From assembly GCA_049999725.1 (NCBI GenBank), contig JBNGIS010030333.1, forward strand, positions 1 to 21,481: a DNA stretch of 21,481 nucleotides. The letters run 5' to 3'. This document shows positions 1-10,414 of the stretch, one piece after another. The notes under the pieces are model-generated. The model saw only the letters and a program-made list of their open reading frames with translations, ran no database searches and was not told where the DNA came from. Made by a program: the position numbers and the translations under genes. Position 1 is the first letter of the stretch. Every line of letters starts with the position of its first letter. The DNA is from Haplomitrium mnioides. Its lineage: Eukaryota; Marchantiophyta; Haplomitriopsida; Calobryales.

Positions 1-70
1 ATGCATTTGAAGAGTCAATTCAAGTTCAAAAGAAGAGTTCTTAGGCTCATTGGAAAGGGCTTTTCAAAGA

Positions 71-82
71 GCTATCATACGA
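71..82 (-). other. Possible primer-binding site of a minus-strand LTR element
   Basis: Read on the minus strand, the long repeat ends in GTGACA at 87. After a 4-nt spacer comes TCGTATGATAGC, which matches the usual plant initiator-Met-tRNA primer site TGGTATCAGAGC at 9 of 12 positions. If real, the repeat at 87-3473 is the 5' LTR of an element whose internal part runs leftwards out of the window. The match is short and degenerate. Weak similarity to the flank of the second repeat copy may also continue past this boundary, so this is only a suggestion. Confidence 0.2.
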
Positions 83-888
83 AAAGTGTCACTCCCATGT
101 TTCAGTCCTTAACCTTTTCAGGCCCTGTTCGAGCCAGAGGAGGATGTGTTTATGGGCTTTTAGGTTCTTTTCTGAGATGGCCCCTTGCCAGTTACCACTT
201 TCAGACCTTAAGGACTTTTCTTCTCCTTACAGGCCTTTTATGCACTTCTCACTCCTCTTCTTCTTCTACTCAAGTTAGTGATCCAATACCCCCAGGTCCA
301 TATCCATCACCCCCCAACTAGTTTGTGTGTAATTCCTGCTCTTTATTCCAAGGGTCCAATAACTCATACCCTGCCACCTTATTTGTGCTTGGGGCAGAAT
401 GGGTGCTGTGACCTGCACCAATATTCAATACAACAAGACTAGACTCCCCCTTTCAGGGTTGTCACAGGATTGACACCACTATTCCCTAGCTATCCTAAGT
501 ATGCACTAAATCCTAACTATGCAAACAGGCTCAGGAACAGAGAGCATTCACCCCCATGATCACTTGGTTGTGTCTAGGGGTTTGACTCCCCCTCCAGAGT
601 GGTCCCAGGGTCTGCTCAGCTGATCTGACTGTCTTCCAATCCAAGGAACCTACATAACTTCGATGCAGAATACAGATCTAACTACACAAATATGGACAAA
701 CACATTTATACAAAATACAAGAGAAAATAGAGTCCTTGAAGGCCCTCTGGAATTCTAATTGTTTATACTTCCCTTGTGAATCCCGCTGCCTTACAACTGC
801 AGCCCATCAACCCACACACCCTCCTCTCCAGATAGTTTTTTAACTTCCCTCGCGAGAAGCCTTGCTTTTACTTCCTCAAGCTAGGAAG

Positions 889-988
889 NNNNNNNNNNNN
901 NNNNNNNNNNNNNNNNNNNNNNNNNNNNNNNNNNNNNNNNNNNNNNNNNNNNNNNNNNNNNNNNNNNNNNNNNNNNNNNNNNNNNNNN
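889..988. other. Assembly gap (100 N) inside repeat copy 1
   Basis: One hundred N, a fixed-size gap placeholder. The matching part of copy 2 (about 9462-9611) is roughly 150 bp and holds a run of 11 T and a run of 11 G. The gap therefore probably reflects a homopolymer that did not assemble, not missing genes. Confidence 0.95.
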
Positions 989-1749
989 GCTCCACTTGAA
1001 GATTACACATCAGAGTGTCCTCTGAACACTCTGGGTTGATGCGCTTGCACAAGGACTTGCCGAGCAAACTCCAAGCTCCTCACTTGGCAGCCCCTCCTTA
1101 GTTCTCGGCAGACCAAGAATTCTTTCGATTCACGTATCAGTTCACCTCCGCTCTGGTCCACCGGCAAGGACGAGTTCACATGGATCGCCCGAGCATCCAG
1201 AGCTCCTCACTCTGCGATTCTCGGTGCCCCTTCAGTCCACCTCCGAGTCCCCCTAGCCCCCCGGAGCTAGTACACTCGCTTCACGCAAATCCTCACTGAA
1301 CTCTTCACCCCTGTCTTACCATGTGCAAATCACTCGTCTTGCGGTTGATGTCGCTTCTTGCAATCGCTCGTGCATCAACCTCAAAGAATTCAAAGGTCAC
1401 CAAGGTATACTCCCTTCGCGAGCGCTCAACTCACGAGCCCGATCCCACGAAAGGTCGTTAATCCTGTTAGCTCCCTGAAGCTGGGAGGTGACGACGCATG
1501 GTGCTTGTCAGTTAATCTCGTTGCAATGGACAAGTAGCGCGCGACGCGTGTAGCGTAGTGGGTCGAGGGAAACACATGGTCAACGGTAACTTGAAAAGAG
1601 CTCCGAGGAATCTTGCGTGGAGAGATTCCGCAGATTCTTGCAGAACCAGGTCCGAAGAGGCTATCGGAACCGAGTTCCGCAGTGCCCACGAAACCAATTC
1701 CAAGGAATCTCCTTCGATCCCCCTATAGATGCTTCTTTCCTCTCCTCGC

Positions 1750-2078
1750 GCCACGTCCTCCGCTGCACCGCCGTCCGACGCTGCCCCGCAAGGGGGTAGG
1801 CTGACCATTGCGCCAACCTCTTCTCGATGTTGACCCGCACGTTGCCCGAGGTCAAGTGAACTCCTCTCCTAGCGCCGCGTGTCCCGTGAATTGCCTCGGG
1901 GTCCCTGGGGTCGCCACGTCCTCCGAAGGCCGCTATCCGACGCCGCCCCGCAAGGGGGTAGATGGACCGTCGCGCAGATCCTTCTTCCGAAGTTGACCTT
2001 CGGAAACCCATCTCGGCTTCTCAGCGCGACACGTCTCCGAAGCCTCCCGCTGACTCCCTGCGCTCGCCACGTCATCCG
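1750..2078 (-). promoter_or_regulatory. Repeated GGATGACGTGGC-type ACGT-core motifs, copy 1
   Basis: The motif GCCACGTC(C/A/G)TCCG occurs at 1750-1762, 1913-1925 and 2066-2078, about 155-163 bp apart, and again at 2901-2913. A run reading gccccgcaagggggta follows the first two. On the minus strand the core is GGA(T/G)GACGTGGC, an ACGT-core element of the kind bound by plant bZIP factors. The matching units recur in copy 2. I infer a repeated enhancer-like module in the U3 part of the LTR; activity is unknown. Confidence 0.4.
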
Positions 2079-2209
2079 TAGAATCGCCACGGACTTCCCC
2101 TACTCGCCGAATAAGAACGGTGCCGATGTTGCCATTTCGACGTACCTTCGAAGTAAGAACTACTCGCGCGCCTGAGGCTATCTTCGTTAACACTTCTGAA
2201 GGCTCGCTA

Positions 2210-2770
2210 TAAAAACTACTAGGCCCTTTCGGACTGTTCGCCCCTTTCGAACTTTCTGCCGCACCCCATCAAACTTTTACCTTTCTAGATGTGGAAGCAA
2301 CAAAGTGTCACCCTTTCGGCGCCGCTACCTTCTTCGTTGGCCGCACCGACGTTAGCTTCGTTTTCCGGCTGCTCTTATCTCGCTTGTCGATTCGCCGATA
2401 TGTCGTCATTCCGCCGCGCCCTTCATTTCCCTCCACCGGATAGGCGCCGTATCGCCCTTTTGGCTCAGCCTTCTTCCCGTTGGATGATTTACGTTGGGTC
2501 ACTGCTTCGCCACTGATGCGAGTCGTTCAAACCGGTTTGCCGACAAGTTGCATTTTCGCCTTCACTCGCTCTTATTTGGTCAGATCAGTGATCAGTCCCC
2601 CTTTTGGTTCTCCTCTGTGTTTCCTCTTTGGCGAATCTACGCTGGGTCGCCCCTTCGGCTTCCGCGCTCCTCCTCCTCTCGGATCTTCGATAGATTGTCC
2701 TTCCGGCACTCTCCTAATTTCCTTCGGCCAGACCCGCGATAAGTCGTTGTTTCGGGCCCTCCACCGTGCT
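2210..2770 (-). repeat. Diverged tandem repeat of about 49 bp, copy 1
   Basis: Pyrimidine-rich blocks such as cgcccttttggct, tcccccttttggttct and ttccggcact return about every 49-65 bp. They are the reverse complement of the clearer array at 7698-8110. Units are too diverged to delimit by eye. The array shows that the minisatellite was already part of the LTR before the two copies separated. Confidence 0.5.
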
Positions 2771-3473
2771 CCCCTATTTGGTCTCTCACGGATCCCTCTT
2801 AACCGGGGTGTCCCACGTCGTAAGACGGATCGGAACCCCGCTAAGTGGGCTCTCCACTTAGGGAGGCGCCTTTCCGCAAACCCTCAAGCCTCTTGCTGCC
2901 GCCACGTCGTCCGTGGAATCCCGTGAAGGGCTCTGGAGACGCCACATTTCCGTGGAATCTCGCGAGTCCTTTCGGGGACTCCACTCTTCCGCCAGGACTT
3001 ACCGACTTGGATGGAGTGTTCGATCGGCCTCGGCAGGGTTCGCTCTTGCTTGCAAGATCGAGGCGTCCCTCTTCCCTGGCCTTGCTCGCCCTCGTGAAGA
3101 TCTCACCTCCTCCTCACAGCTCCTGATGCTTGTTTCCCGATTTGTGGCCGCTGCAGGACCCCCGCGATCTGCCTTCCTTCGGAGTGCCTTCGGGCTTCCT
3201 TGTTGTTGATCCCCTCTTCTTCCTCCTGCGATCGCCTCGCCATAGGTGGCTGCTCTATTCCTTCTCCCCAGCTCCCATCCCCGCATCCTCCTTAGACCCA
3301 CGGATTCCCACTGGCCTACTTTGAAATTGAGAATGGGGCCCCTCCCCTAGCTGGCGATCAGTGCTCTCCTTCCTACTCCCCTCCCCCATGATCGTGTTTC
3401 CCTCCCAAGACTCATGCACCCTGCTTTTAATCAGCTGTTTGAGGTAATCAGCTATTCTTGAGATGCCTTCACA

Positions 3474-5098
3474 ATCGCAAAGGGAACAATATGGCCAGTG
3501 GTGCTTCTGATTTCGTGAATTCAGCTTTAGTGCTCCAAACTACCGGCTGACAAAAAGTTTGGATTAGAAACAAAGATACTGTCATCATTACAAGATTGCT
3601 GCCGAGATTTTTGGGATGAAGGCTTCGTTGACATATCCAGTGAGAGGATTCAGATGTTCCTTTTTAGAGAGGAAGCGTTGCGTTGGTCGGTTCAGAAGTG
3701 TCATTTTGGATAGTCTTGCATTTGTATAAGTCTCCTCAGGACTTTAAACTGAAGGTTGCTTTTCGTTGATTATAGAAGCGGTGGCTGTTTTGTGCCATAT
3801 GCTAAGTAAAGAAATTCATTCAAGAAGATTTCGAGTTGTGTCAAGATTGTATTCTGTCATCTGATCTAGAGTAAGGAAGAGAATCCGCCTGAGTGGGAAC
3901 ATAAAGGAAATCTGTTCTGCAAGAAGGAAAGGAACTTAATTTGATTGCCTTCTTGTTCATGTGATTGTGCGGATTGTTGTCTGGACAAAGAAGCCAGAAT
4001 CGGCTTAAGCTTTTCGGAATTCGTCTTTGAATGGATGATGTGTTAAAAATCAGCAAAGTTGCCCAGGAAGGGAGTCGACTGCGGTAGGGAGGTGTATCCC
4101 GAGCAGATCGTAGGGCCTACCTGATCGCTGAGGCGAGTAGGAGCCTTGTAGAAAAGGCAAAAGGATGAAAGAGAAGAATTGGTGAGAATTAACCGTGCAG
4201 ATTGACGGATTTGTGGGGTTGAGTTCCAGTCGATAGACTGGGAATCACTAAGAGTTTCCAATCCTTTGCTCAAGGTGCGAACCTTAAATTCGAAAACCCG
4301 GCATAACTGGTTACGAGTAAGAGAAGAGGGAAAAGAAGAAGATAGGAGAGCCAGAGAAGCTGCTCCTCTGTCCTTGTGATTTGCAAGGGAGAAAACAGAT
4401 TGCTCGGAAGATGCGCGAGCATAAATAAAGCACAAAATTGGTGGAAGTGAGAGTCAGAAGAGCGAACGCGGAAATAGGATCAGAATGATCCGAAGCATCG
4501 GAAGGACGCGTGGCGAAAGGAGAAGTCTAGCAGAGGTTTACGCTAGGAGTCAGAAGTTCGGATTCGAAAGGGGCCGAGGTTCAGCCCGAAGAGGAATTTC
4601 CGAAGTCCAAAGGAACGAGCGGAACGTCGGTCAAACTTCCAGGAAGAAAACGGCGGAGTTCCGAAGTGTACGATTGTCGTGTAGCGAGAAAAGTCAGATG
4701 TGACGTCAGCAAAGATGTCGTGTAGTGGTGTAAGTCAATGTACGAGGAAGTACAGGAAAGGACGAGACGGTCAAGCTTCCAAGTTGACTACGGCATCGGA
4801 CTGTTGGCGGAACTGGGTCAGAAGTAGAGCTTTGGAAGTGTCGGATAGAACCAGAAGCAGTGCTTCGGAAGCTGTTTTTTGGGGTTAATGCAATCCGATT
4901 CAAAATTCTGGAAACCGATTTGGAGCATGGGGAAGGGGATCATGAACCCTGGATTGTCCTGAATTTTGAAAGTGAAGATTTCTCTGAGAATTAAGATTCT
5001 TTTGTCACAAAGGCAATGTTCTCCCCGAGTAAAAAAACTCGGAGAAGGGTAAATCTCAAATTGTCGGGATCACCGCTATACTACACTTTCATGGGATG
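3474..5098. other. 1.6 kb between repeat copy 1 and the pol remnant, unassigned
   Basis: No coding region can be supported here. An ATG in a good plant initiation context (AACAATATGGCC, ATG at 3491) opens a frame of only 19 codons before TGA. Further TGA stops follow, and short protein-like stretches appear in all three plus frames between 3580 and 3720. This could be a decayed gag region or a non-coding leader. From 4485 to 4890 the plus strand encodes an Arg/Ser/Glu-rich low-complexity stretch and carries several TTCCGAAG-like words, with no recognisable zinc knuckle or protease. The longest minus-strand frame (4435-4043) has no domain. Confidence 0.4.
5019..5046. repeat. Small inverted repeat (hairpin) upstream of pol remnant
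   Basis: TTCTCC-CC-GAGT at 5019-5030 pairs with ACTCGGAGAA at 5037-5046, giving a 10-bp stem with a 2-nt bulge and a 6-nt A loop. It lies about 55 bp before the point where recognisable RNase H sequence begins. It could mark a deletion junction; no function is evident. Confidence 0.45.
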
Positions 5099-6783
5099 AT
5101 TGACGTGTCTGGGTTCTGTATTGGAGCAGTGTTATCCTAGGTGGATGAGAAGGGATGCGATCATCCCATCTACTTCGCCAGCAGGCTACTGGCACCAACA
5201 GAGAAGAACTACTTTGCAACCTATCGGGAAGCATTGGGAATCATCTATGCCATGAAGAAGTTCAAGCATTATTTGTTGCAGCATAAAGTGATCTTCCACA
5301 CGGATCACAATGTGCTCAAGTACATGGTGAACAAGTCAGTTGTCACTGGGCGGATTGCAAGGTGGGTACTTCTCTTGCAGGAGTTTAACTTTGAGGTCAG
5401 GATCAAGCTTGGAAAGAAGCACAACAATGCAGACTTCTTCTCCATAATTGTTGGACCTGTCAACCAGCAAGAGGTGGGGTTTGAATTCCCTGATGAGGAC
5501 CTGTTCCAAGTGAAGATTGGGAGGACGACGGATTACGCCCTCATCACCAAATTCCTCTGCTCCACACAACTTCCCCAAGGCAGCAGCAAAGAGGAGGTTG
5601 TTGTATTCCTCAAGAAGGTGAGGCTATACCTCTTGATTAAAGGTATATTGCACAAGAGGGGGTATGACGGGATGATTAGACGCTGCTTAGAGCAAGATTA
5701 GTCCACAGTGGTGATGTAGACACTCTATGGAGAGGAGACAAGAGGCCACTTTGCAACAGACACCACCATCAAGAAGGTTCTGGATGCAAGGTATTGGTGG
5801 CCCACCTTGCACAAGGATGTGCATTTTTGGGTGAAGAGATGTGATGCATGTCAAAGGACAGGGAGGCCTGCAACAAATCAACACCATCCTTTGGTGCCCA
5901 TCATCCCCCTAGCACCTTTTGAGAAGTGGGGGATAGATTTCATTAGGCCAATTGCACCTTCCACTCGGAAGGGCAACAGGTACATACTGTTGGCCACATA
6001 TTATGCCACCAAGTGGGTGGAGGCCAGAGCAACTAGAAAGGACGATGCCAAGACAGTGGCAGCCTTCCTCTACGAGTAGATGTTCTACATGTTCGGGCCT
6101 CCTTTGGAGCTAGTCAGTGATTAGGGGACATATTTCATCAATCAAGTAATCCGAGACCTGACTAGTAGGTACCTAATCAAGCACAGAAGGACCACTGCTT
6201 ACCACCCCAAGGCTAATGGCCTAACAGAGAGGGCCAATGGGATCATGGGGAAAATCCTCAACAAGATAGTGGCAACAAACAAAGCAAATTGGGATCTCAA
6301 GCTGCTCACTGCAACCCATGCCTACAACTTGGCTTACAAGACCACAACGGGCCATTGCCCCTACTTTTTGGTCTTTGGACAACATGCCCTGATGCCTGTG
6401 GAGTATGAGGTGCCCACCAGAAGGTTGTTCGAGAAGGAGAGGATGGCTGAAGATCAGAGCAGAAGGGAGAGGCTCTATCAGCTGGAGAGCCTAGAAGAAG
6501 CCAGAGAGTTAGCCCAAGGGAGGTTGGAGCACCAACAAGAGCTCAAAAAGAAGCAATATGAAAAGGGGCTCAAACCAACTGACCTCCAGGTGGGAAATCT
6601 TGTGCTGTTGTATGACAACAGGTTTGTGCATTTCCTTGGAAAATTGCACACAAGATGGATGGGGCCATTCATTTTGAAGAAGCTCCATTGGAATGGATCA
6701 GTGGAGTTGGAGACACTGGAAGTTCACAAGTTTGCTAATAGGGTGCACTTTGACAGGCTGAAGAGGTATGAGAATCAATAGGA
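5099..6783 (+). pseudogene. pol: Ty3/gypsy pol remnant: RNase H plus integrase, Athila/Tat-like
   Basis: This is the 3' end of a retrotransposon polyprotein: RNase H, which removes template RNA during reverse transcription, then integrase, which inserts the cDNA. RNase H begins at DVSGFCIGAVL (5102) and shows FASRLL, YREALGIIYAMKKF, TDHNVLKYM and NNADFF. Integrase shows GHFATDTT and CDACQR of the zinc finger, and the catalytic Asp in KWGIDFI. The second Asp is at LVSD (6119-6121) and the Glu in NGLTERANG, with exactly 35 codons between them. A GPF-type module (RWMGPF) and DRLKRY close the protein at TAG 6779-6781. There is no chromodomain. The frame has no shift over about 560 codons but carries five stops, all TAG (5138, 5699, 5717, 6077, 6122). 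Gag, protease and most of reverse transcriptase are absent upstream, so the copy is dead. Family assignment is sure; the clade is likely. Confidence 0.93.
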
Positions 6784-6879
6784 GAACAAGGGCCCAACTG
6801 TGACCCCATCAAAGGTGCCCAGCCAGCAGAGGTAAGTTGTGTGTGTGTTCTGTTGGGGGGGGGGGGGGGGGGGGCGTTT
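6784..6879 (+). other. 3' untranslated stretch with a 20-G tract (possible polypurine tract)
   Basis: Between the pol stop and the second long repeat lies a short GT-rich stretch followed by 20 consecutive G at 6855-6874 and then CGTTT. A purine run just before an LTR is where plus-strand DNA priming occurs in LTR retrotransposons. The place fits, but a pure G run of this length is unusual, and it may equally be an expanded microsatellite or a polishing artefact. Confidence 0.4.
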
Positions 6880-7472
6880 TGTGAGGTTGTATTGCAGGAG
6901 TTGCAGAACTCGAGCCAACGATCGTGCAAGTGTAAAGGCACCTTGGACCTCAATCAGCTAGTAAGAACAGGGCGCATGAATCCTTGGAGGAAAACGAGAT
7001 CATGGCGAAGGAGGAGAAGGGAACCATGGTCACCAGCCAGGGGAGGGGTACTACTAAAAATCCGAATTGAGCAAGCGAGAACCCATGGGCCTCATGGGGA
7101 TGCGGGGATCAAAGCTGAGTAAGGAAGAAGGGAACGCCCACCCAAGGCAAAGCGATTGGAGGAGGAAGAATGGATCTACAACGTAGAAACCCGAAGGCAC
7201 TCAGAGGAGAGAGAGATCGGGACATAGCCTGCAATTGCCACACATCAGGAGCAAGGATCAGAGAAGGAAAGGGGAGTCAGGATCGTCGCAAGGGCAAGCT
7301 AGGCCAGGGAGCGGGGAACGCCTCGATCTCGCAAGCGTGAGCGCACTCTGCAAGGGTCCGATCGGCCCTTCTCTCGTGAATCTGCGAATCCTAGCAGAAA
7401 CGTGGAGTTCTATGAAGGCCCCACGAGATTCCACAGAAACATGGCGTCTCCGGAGCGCTTCATGGGATTCCA

Positions 7473-8708
7473 CGGATGACGTGGCGGCTCTAAGGAGCCC
7501 GAGGATCTTCACGGGAAGTGGTAGGGCCCACAAAACTTAACGAGATTTCGCCTCCCCAAGTGGGGATCCCGGTTAAGTGGGTTCCGATCTGTCTTCCGAT
7601 GTGGGGGGCCCGCTTAACAGGGATCCGTTGAGAGGCCCAACTGGAGAGCAAGGAGGGATTACCTGAAAAGACGGGTCCGGTCAAAAGAAAACCAAAGAGT
7701 GCCAAAGGGGTGACTTAGCGCAGATCCGATGGGAGGAGAATTGAGGAAGTTGAAGGGGTGACTTAGCGCAAATCCGGCTGGAGTAGAACCATAGAAGAGC
7801 CGAAAGGGGATGAATCACAAGTCCGGTTAGATGAAGAGCAAGTAACGGCAAAAAAACAACCTATCGACGATCCGGTCAGATGAAGAGCAGGCATGCCAAA
7901 AAGGTGATCCATCACAAATCGTCCAACGGGAAGAAATACGTGAGCCAAAAGGGCGATATATCGACGATCCAACTGGAAGAGAGGAAAGATGCACCAAAAA
8001 GGCAATTTATCGAAGAACCGAAGAGCAAGGTGGGATCGACCAAAAAGGCGATTTAGCGCAGAACTGACCCGATGAAAAAGCAAGCAGCGTCGAAAAGATG
8101 ACCTGCCGTAGATTCCGCAAGACCAAGGGAAAGTTCGATGGGGTATGGTCGCGACATGTGAAAGTTCAACAGAGGAGGCGTGCACTCTTTTGTTGTTCTT
8201 ACAACAAGCTTGGTGACAACTTGGCAAAAGGAGCATCGGCCGTTGTTGTTCTTATGACAAGAGAGTTCCAAAACGGTGACATTGGCACAGTTCTTACTCG
8301 GCGAGGGAAGGATTTTTGGATGACGTGGCATCCACGGAAGGTCAGCGGGTCAACCTTGGAAGAAGGTCAAACCGGCGGTCCGCCTACCCCTTTGCGGGGC
8401 GGCATCGGACGGCGGCCTTCGGATGACGTGGCGTTCTAAGAAGCTCGGAGGAGATTCCTCGGGTCAATTTCGGAAGAAAGTTAGCCGATGGTTTGCCTAA
8501 CCCATTGCAGGGCGACGTCGGACGACACTCTTCGGATGATGTGGCGACCTCGGAAGCCTCGAGCAAGTCAAAAGACACGCGGCAGCAGGTGGGAGCCCGT
8601 CGGGCCTCGGGCTACGAGCAAGTCAACTTCGGAGGAGGGGGTCAGCACCATGGTCTGCCTACCTTTTTGCAGAGTGGCATCAGACGGCAGGGCCTCGGAT
8701 GACGTGGC
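7473..8708 (+). promoter_or_regulatory. Five GGATGACGTGGC-type motifs in repeat copy 2
   Basis: CGGATGACGTGGC or near variants occur at 7473-7485, 8318-8329, 8421-8432, 8533-8545 (TGATGTGGC variant) and 8696-8708. The last four are about 105-165 bp apart, and in three of them the motif is preceded by a ttgc(a/g)(g)gg...cggac block. They therefore form the diverged repeat units also seen in copy 1. TGACGTGG is a recognised ACGT-core binding word for plant bZIP proteins. Use as an LTR enhancer is inferred. Confidence 0.4.
7698..8110 (+). repeat. Tandem repeat of about 49 bp, eight to nine diverged units
   Basis: Units begin with GCCAAAAAGGCGATTTA-like words at about 7698, 7749, 7799, 7848, 7896, 7945, 7995, 8041 and 8090. 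Spacing is 46-51 bp. Within most units a GATCCG(G)-like word and a GATGAAGAGCAA-like word follow. The matching region of copy 1 (2210-2770) shows the same periodicity in reverse complement. Confidence 0.75.
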
Positions 8709-10152
8709 GCTCGGAGGAGTCACTTGGAATATTCGGACGAATCTGCAGAGATTCCGTGGACTAGAGTCCGCGGGGCGCTTCAAAACTCTATTATGAGGAA
8801 TCCTTCGGACTTGGCTTCGTGGGAATCTGTGGAATCTCAGCTCGGGAGATTCCTCGGACTCCTCGTAGAAGTTACCATTGTACTTGGCGTATCTCGACCA
8901 ACCGACAGGACATGCGGCACGCTCTCCTTTTTCGTTGTAATGGGAACAACGACCTCACGAGACACACGTCGTCACATCTCATTTCGAGCCAATAGGATTA
9001 ACGACCTTTCTTCAAAACGGGCTTGAGAGATCAGTGCTCGGGGGGTATACATCGGAGGCCCCCGATTTTGTTCAGGTTGATGCACAAGCGATCTAAGGAC
9101 GCGACAACGACCTCAAGATAGGGAAATCGCAACAAGGTAAGGCATGAGGAAGAATTCGGTGAGAAGCTGCGTGAAGCGGGTGAACTAGCTCTAGGGGCAA
9201 GCGGGGGCTCGGAGGTGGACTGGAGGGGCGCCAAGAATCATTGAGTGAGGAGCTCTAGAGGCTCGGGCAATCTAGGTGAACTCGTCCCCGTGAGTGCACC
9301 AGAAGTGGAGGTGGACCAATACGTGAGCTAGAAGGGATTCTTGCTTGCTGAGAATTCGAGAGAGGATGCCAAGTGAGGAGCTTGGGATCATCTCTGCATT
9401 CCCTATGCAAAAGCATCAACCCAGAGTGTTTGGAGTACACTCCGGTGTAATTTGTCAAGTGGAGCTGAGATTTTTTTTTTTGGAGGGTGGGGGGGGGGGA
9501 GCTGCGTTAGTGCCCGCGCACTACGGAGTAAGACCTGTCAAGGCTCAAGGTGGAGTGGGCTATCTGCAGCCGGGAAGACTATCTCCTAGAGATGGGGGTG
9601 AAAGAAATCCTCTTCATAGCATGAGGAAGTAAGTTCAGGGCTTCTCACGAGGGAAGTTGAAAAACTGTTTGGAGGGAGGGGTATGTGGGTGAAGGTTGGT
9701 TGGAAGGCAGCCAATGATTTAGAAGGGAAGTATCAGTTAGTGAGATCAGTCCAGAGGGCCTTCAAGGACTCTGTTTCTAATGCAGTACATAGTTGGGAGT
9801 GTTTTGTTCATATGTCTATAGCTAGATTTACTTTCTGCATATGTATTCAAGGGACATTTTAGATTAGACTACATCAAGACAGTTGAGCAGATCCTGGGAT
9901 AGCCTTAGAGGGGCAGTCCAATCCCTTGACACAGCTATGATATCCTGGGGGTAAATGCTCTCTGTTTGTAATCTTGTTGCATAGTTAGGAATTAGTACAT
10001 CTTAGGATAGTTAGAATCACTTGTACCAGTTCTGTGAAAACCCTGAGAGGGGGAGTCCAATCCTCTTGTATTGTTCATTGGTGCAGGTCACAAGCACATT
10101 TTTGCCCCAAAGCACAAATAAGGTGGCAGGGTCTGAGTCATTGGGCCCTTGG

Positions 10153-10158
10153 AATAAA
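10153..10158 (+). promoter_or_regulatory. AATAAA, candidate poly(A) signal of the LTR
   Basis: AATAAA lies about 257 bp before the right end of copy 2 and is conserved in copy 1 on the minus strand at 342-347. Conservation at the same relative place and strand supports the orientation given to the two LTR copies. A single hexamer is weak evidence alone. Confidence 0.35.
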
Positions 10159-10414
10159 GTGAAGGAATTACACAAAGAATAGTTGGGGGTTATGAATGTG
10201 GACCTGGGGGTTGTATGAATGACTGACTTGAGTGCAACCAGAAGAGAGTAAGTGGTGTGCTAAAGGCTTGGAAGGAAAGGGAGAATCCTTAAGGCCTCAA
10301 AGTGTTAACTGGCAAGGGGCCATCTCAGAAAAGAACTTGAAAGCCCTAAATTTGTCCTCCTCTGCCTTCAAAGTAGCACCTGAAAAGGTTAAGGCCTGTA
10401 ACAAGGGAGTGACA

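Larger units (their letters stand above)
87..3473 (-). mobile_element. Long terminal repeat-like sequence, copy 1 (inverted relative to copy 2)
   Basis: This is a GC-rich repeat of about 3.4 kb whose reverse complement matches 6880-10414 along its whole length. Paired landmarks are the TGTCACTCCC end (87-96 against 10405-10414), the cgcgagaagc stretch (851-860 against about 9644-9653), ggtatactccc (1403 against about 9045), the paired ggatcc/cttaac stretch (about 2790 against 7610) and tccccgcatcc (about 3278 against 7105). Many indels and substitutions separate the copies, so they are old or come from different elements. A minus-strand AATAAA at 342-347 is conserved at the matching place in copy 2, which supports reading this copy on the minus strand. 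The ORFs inside have shifting frames and no domains, and I treat them as non-coding. The ends TGT...ACA fit an LTR, but no target duplication was found. Confidence 0.7.
6880..10414 (+). mobile_element. Long terminal repeat-like sequence, copy 2 (probable 3' LTR)
   Basis: This copy is about 3.5 kb, starts near TGTGAGG (6880) just after the G tract and ends in GGGAGTGACA (10405-10414). It lies immediately downstream of the plus-strand pol, as a 3' LTR would, and its reverse complement matches 87-3473. The left edge is uncertain by about 50 bp, because TGTAAAGGCA at 6931 is an alternative start. It contains the 49-bp array (7698-8110), repeated TGACGTGGC motifs (7473-8708), a T11/G11 stretch (9471-9499) and an AATAAA at 10153-10158. 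No primer-binding site follows 10414, which fits a 3' rather than a 5' LTR. ORFs inside lack domains and are ignored. Confidence 0.65.

Noticed and set aside
876-1067. ORFs running through N gaps (also at 11041-11405, 11681-11872 and 15020-15333)
   Set aside because: Their length comes from untranslatable N; only the segment right of 15180 has protein-like sequence and it is treated within the plus-strand gene.
1426-3324. Many overlapping ORFs of 60-150 codons on both strands in repeat copy 1
   Set aside because: GC-rich sequence has few stops by chance; the frames conflict, show no domains and are not conserved between the two repeat copies.
4043-4435. Minus-strand ORF of 130 codons, Ser/Leu-rich
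   Set aside because: No domain, low-complexity composition, and no neighbouring context; more likely the shadow of decayed plus-strand sequence.
7235-9632. Overlapping ORFs in repeat copy 2, the longest 157 codons on the minus strand
   Set aside because: They are the same chance frames within tandem repeats and LTR sequence, with no protein family features.
87-10414. Reading the inverted repeats as terminal inverted repeats of a giant DNA transposon (Ginger-like integrase-derived)
   Set aside because: The enclosed protein includes RNase H fused to integrase, which belongs to LTR retrotransposons. Repeat copy 3 occurs alone, no target duplication is found, and the repeats have LTR-like inner parts.
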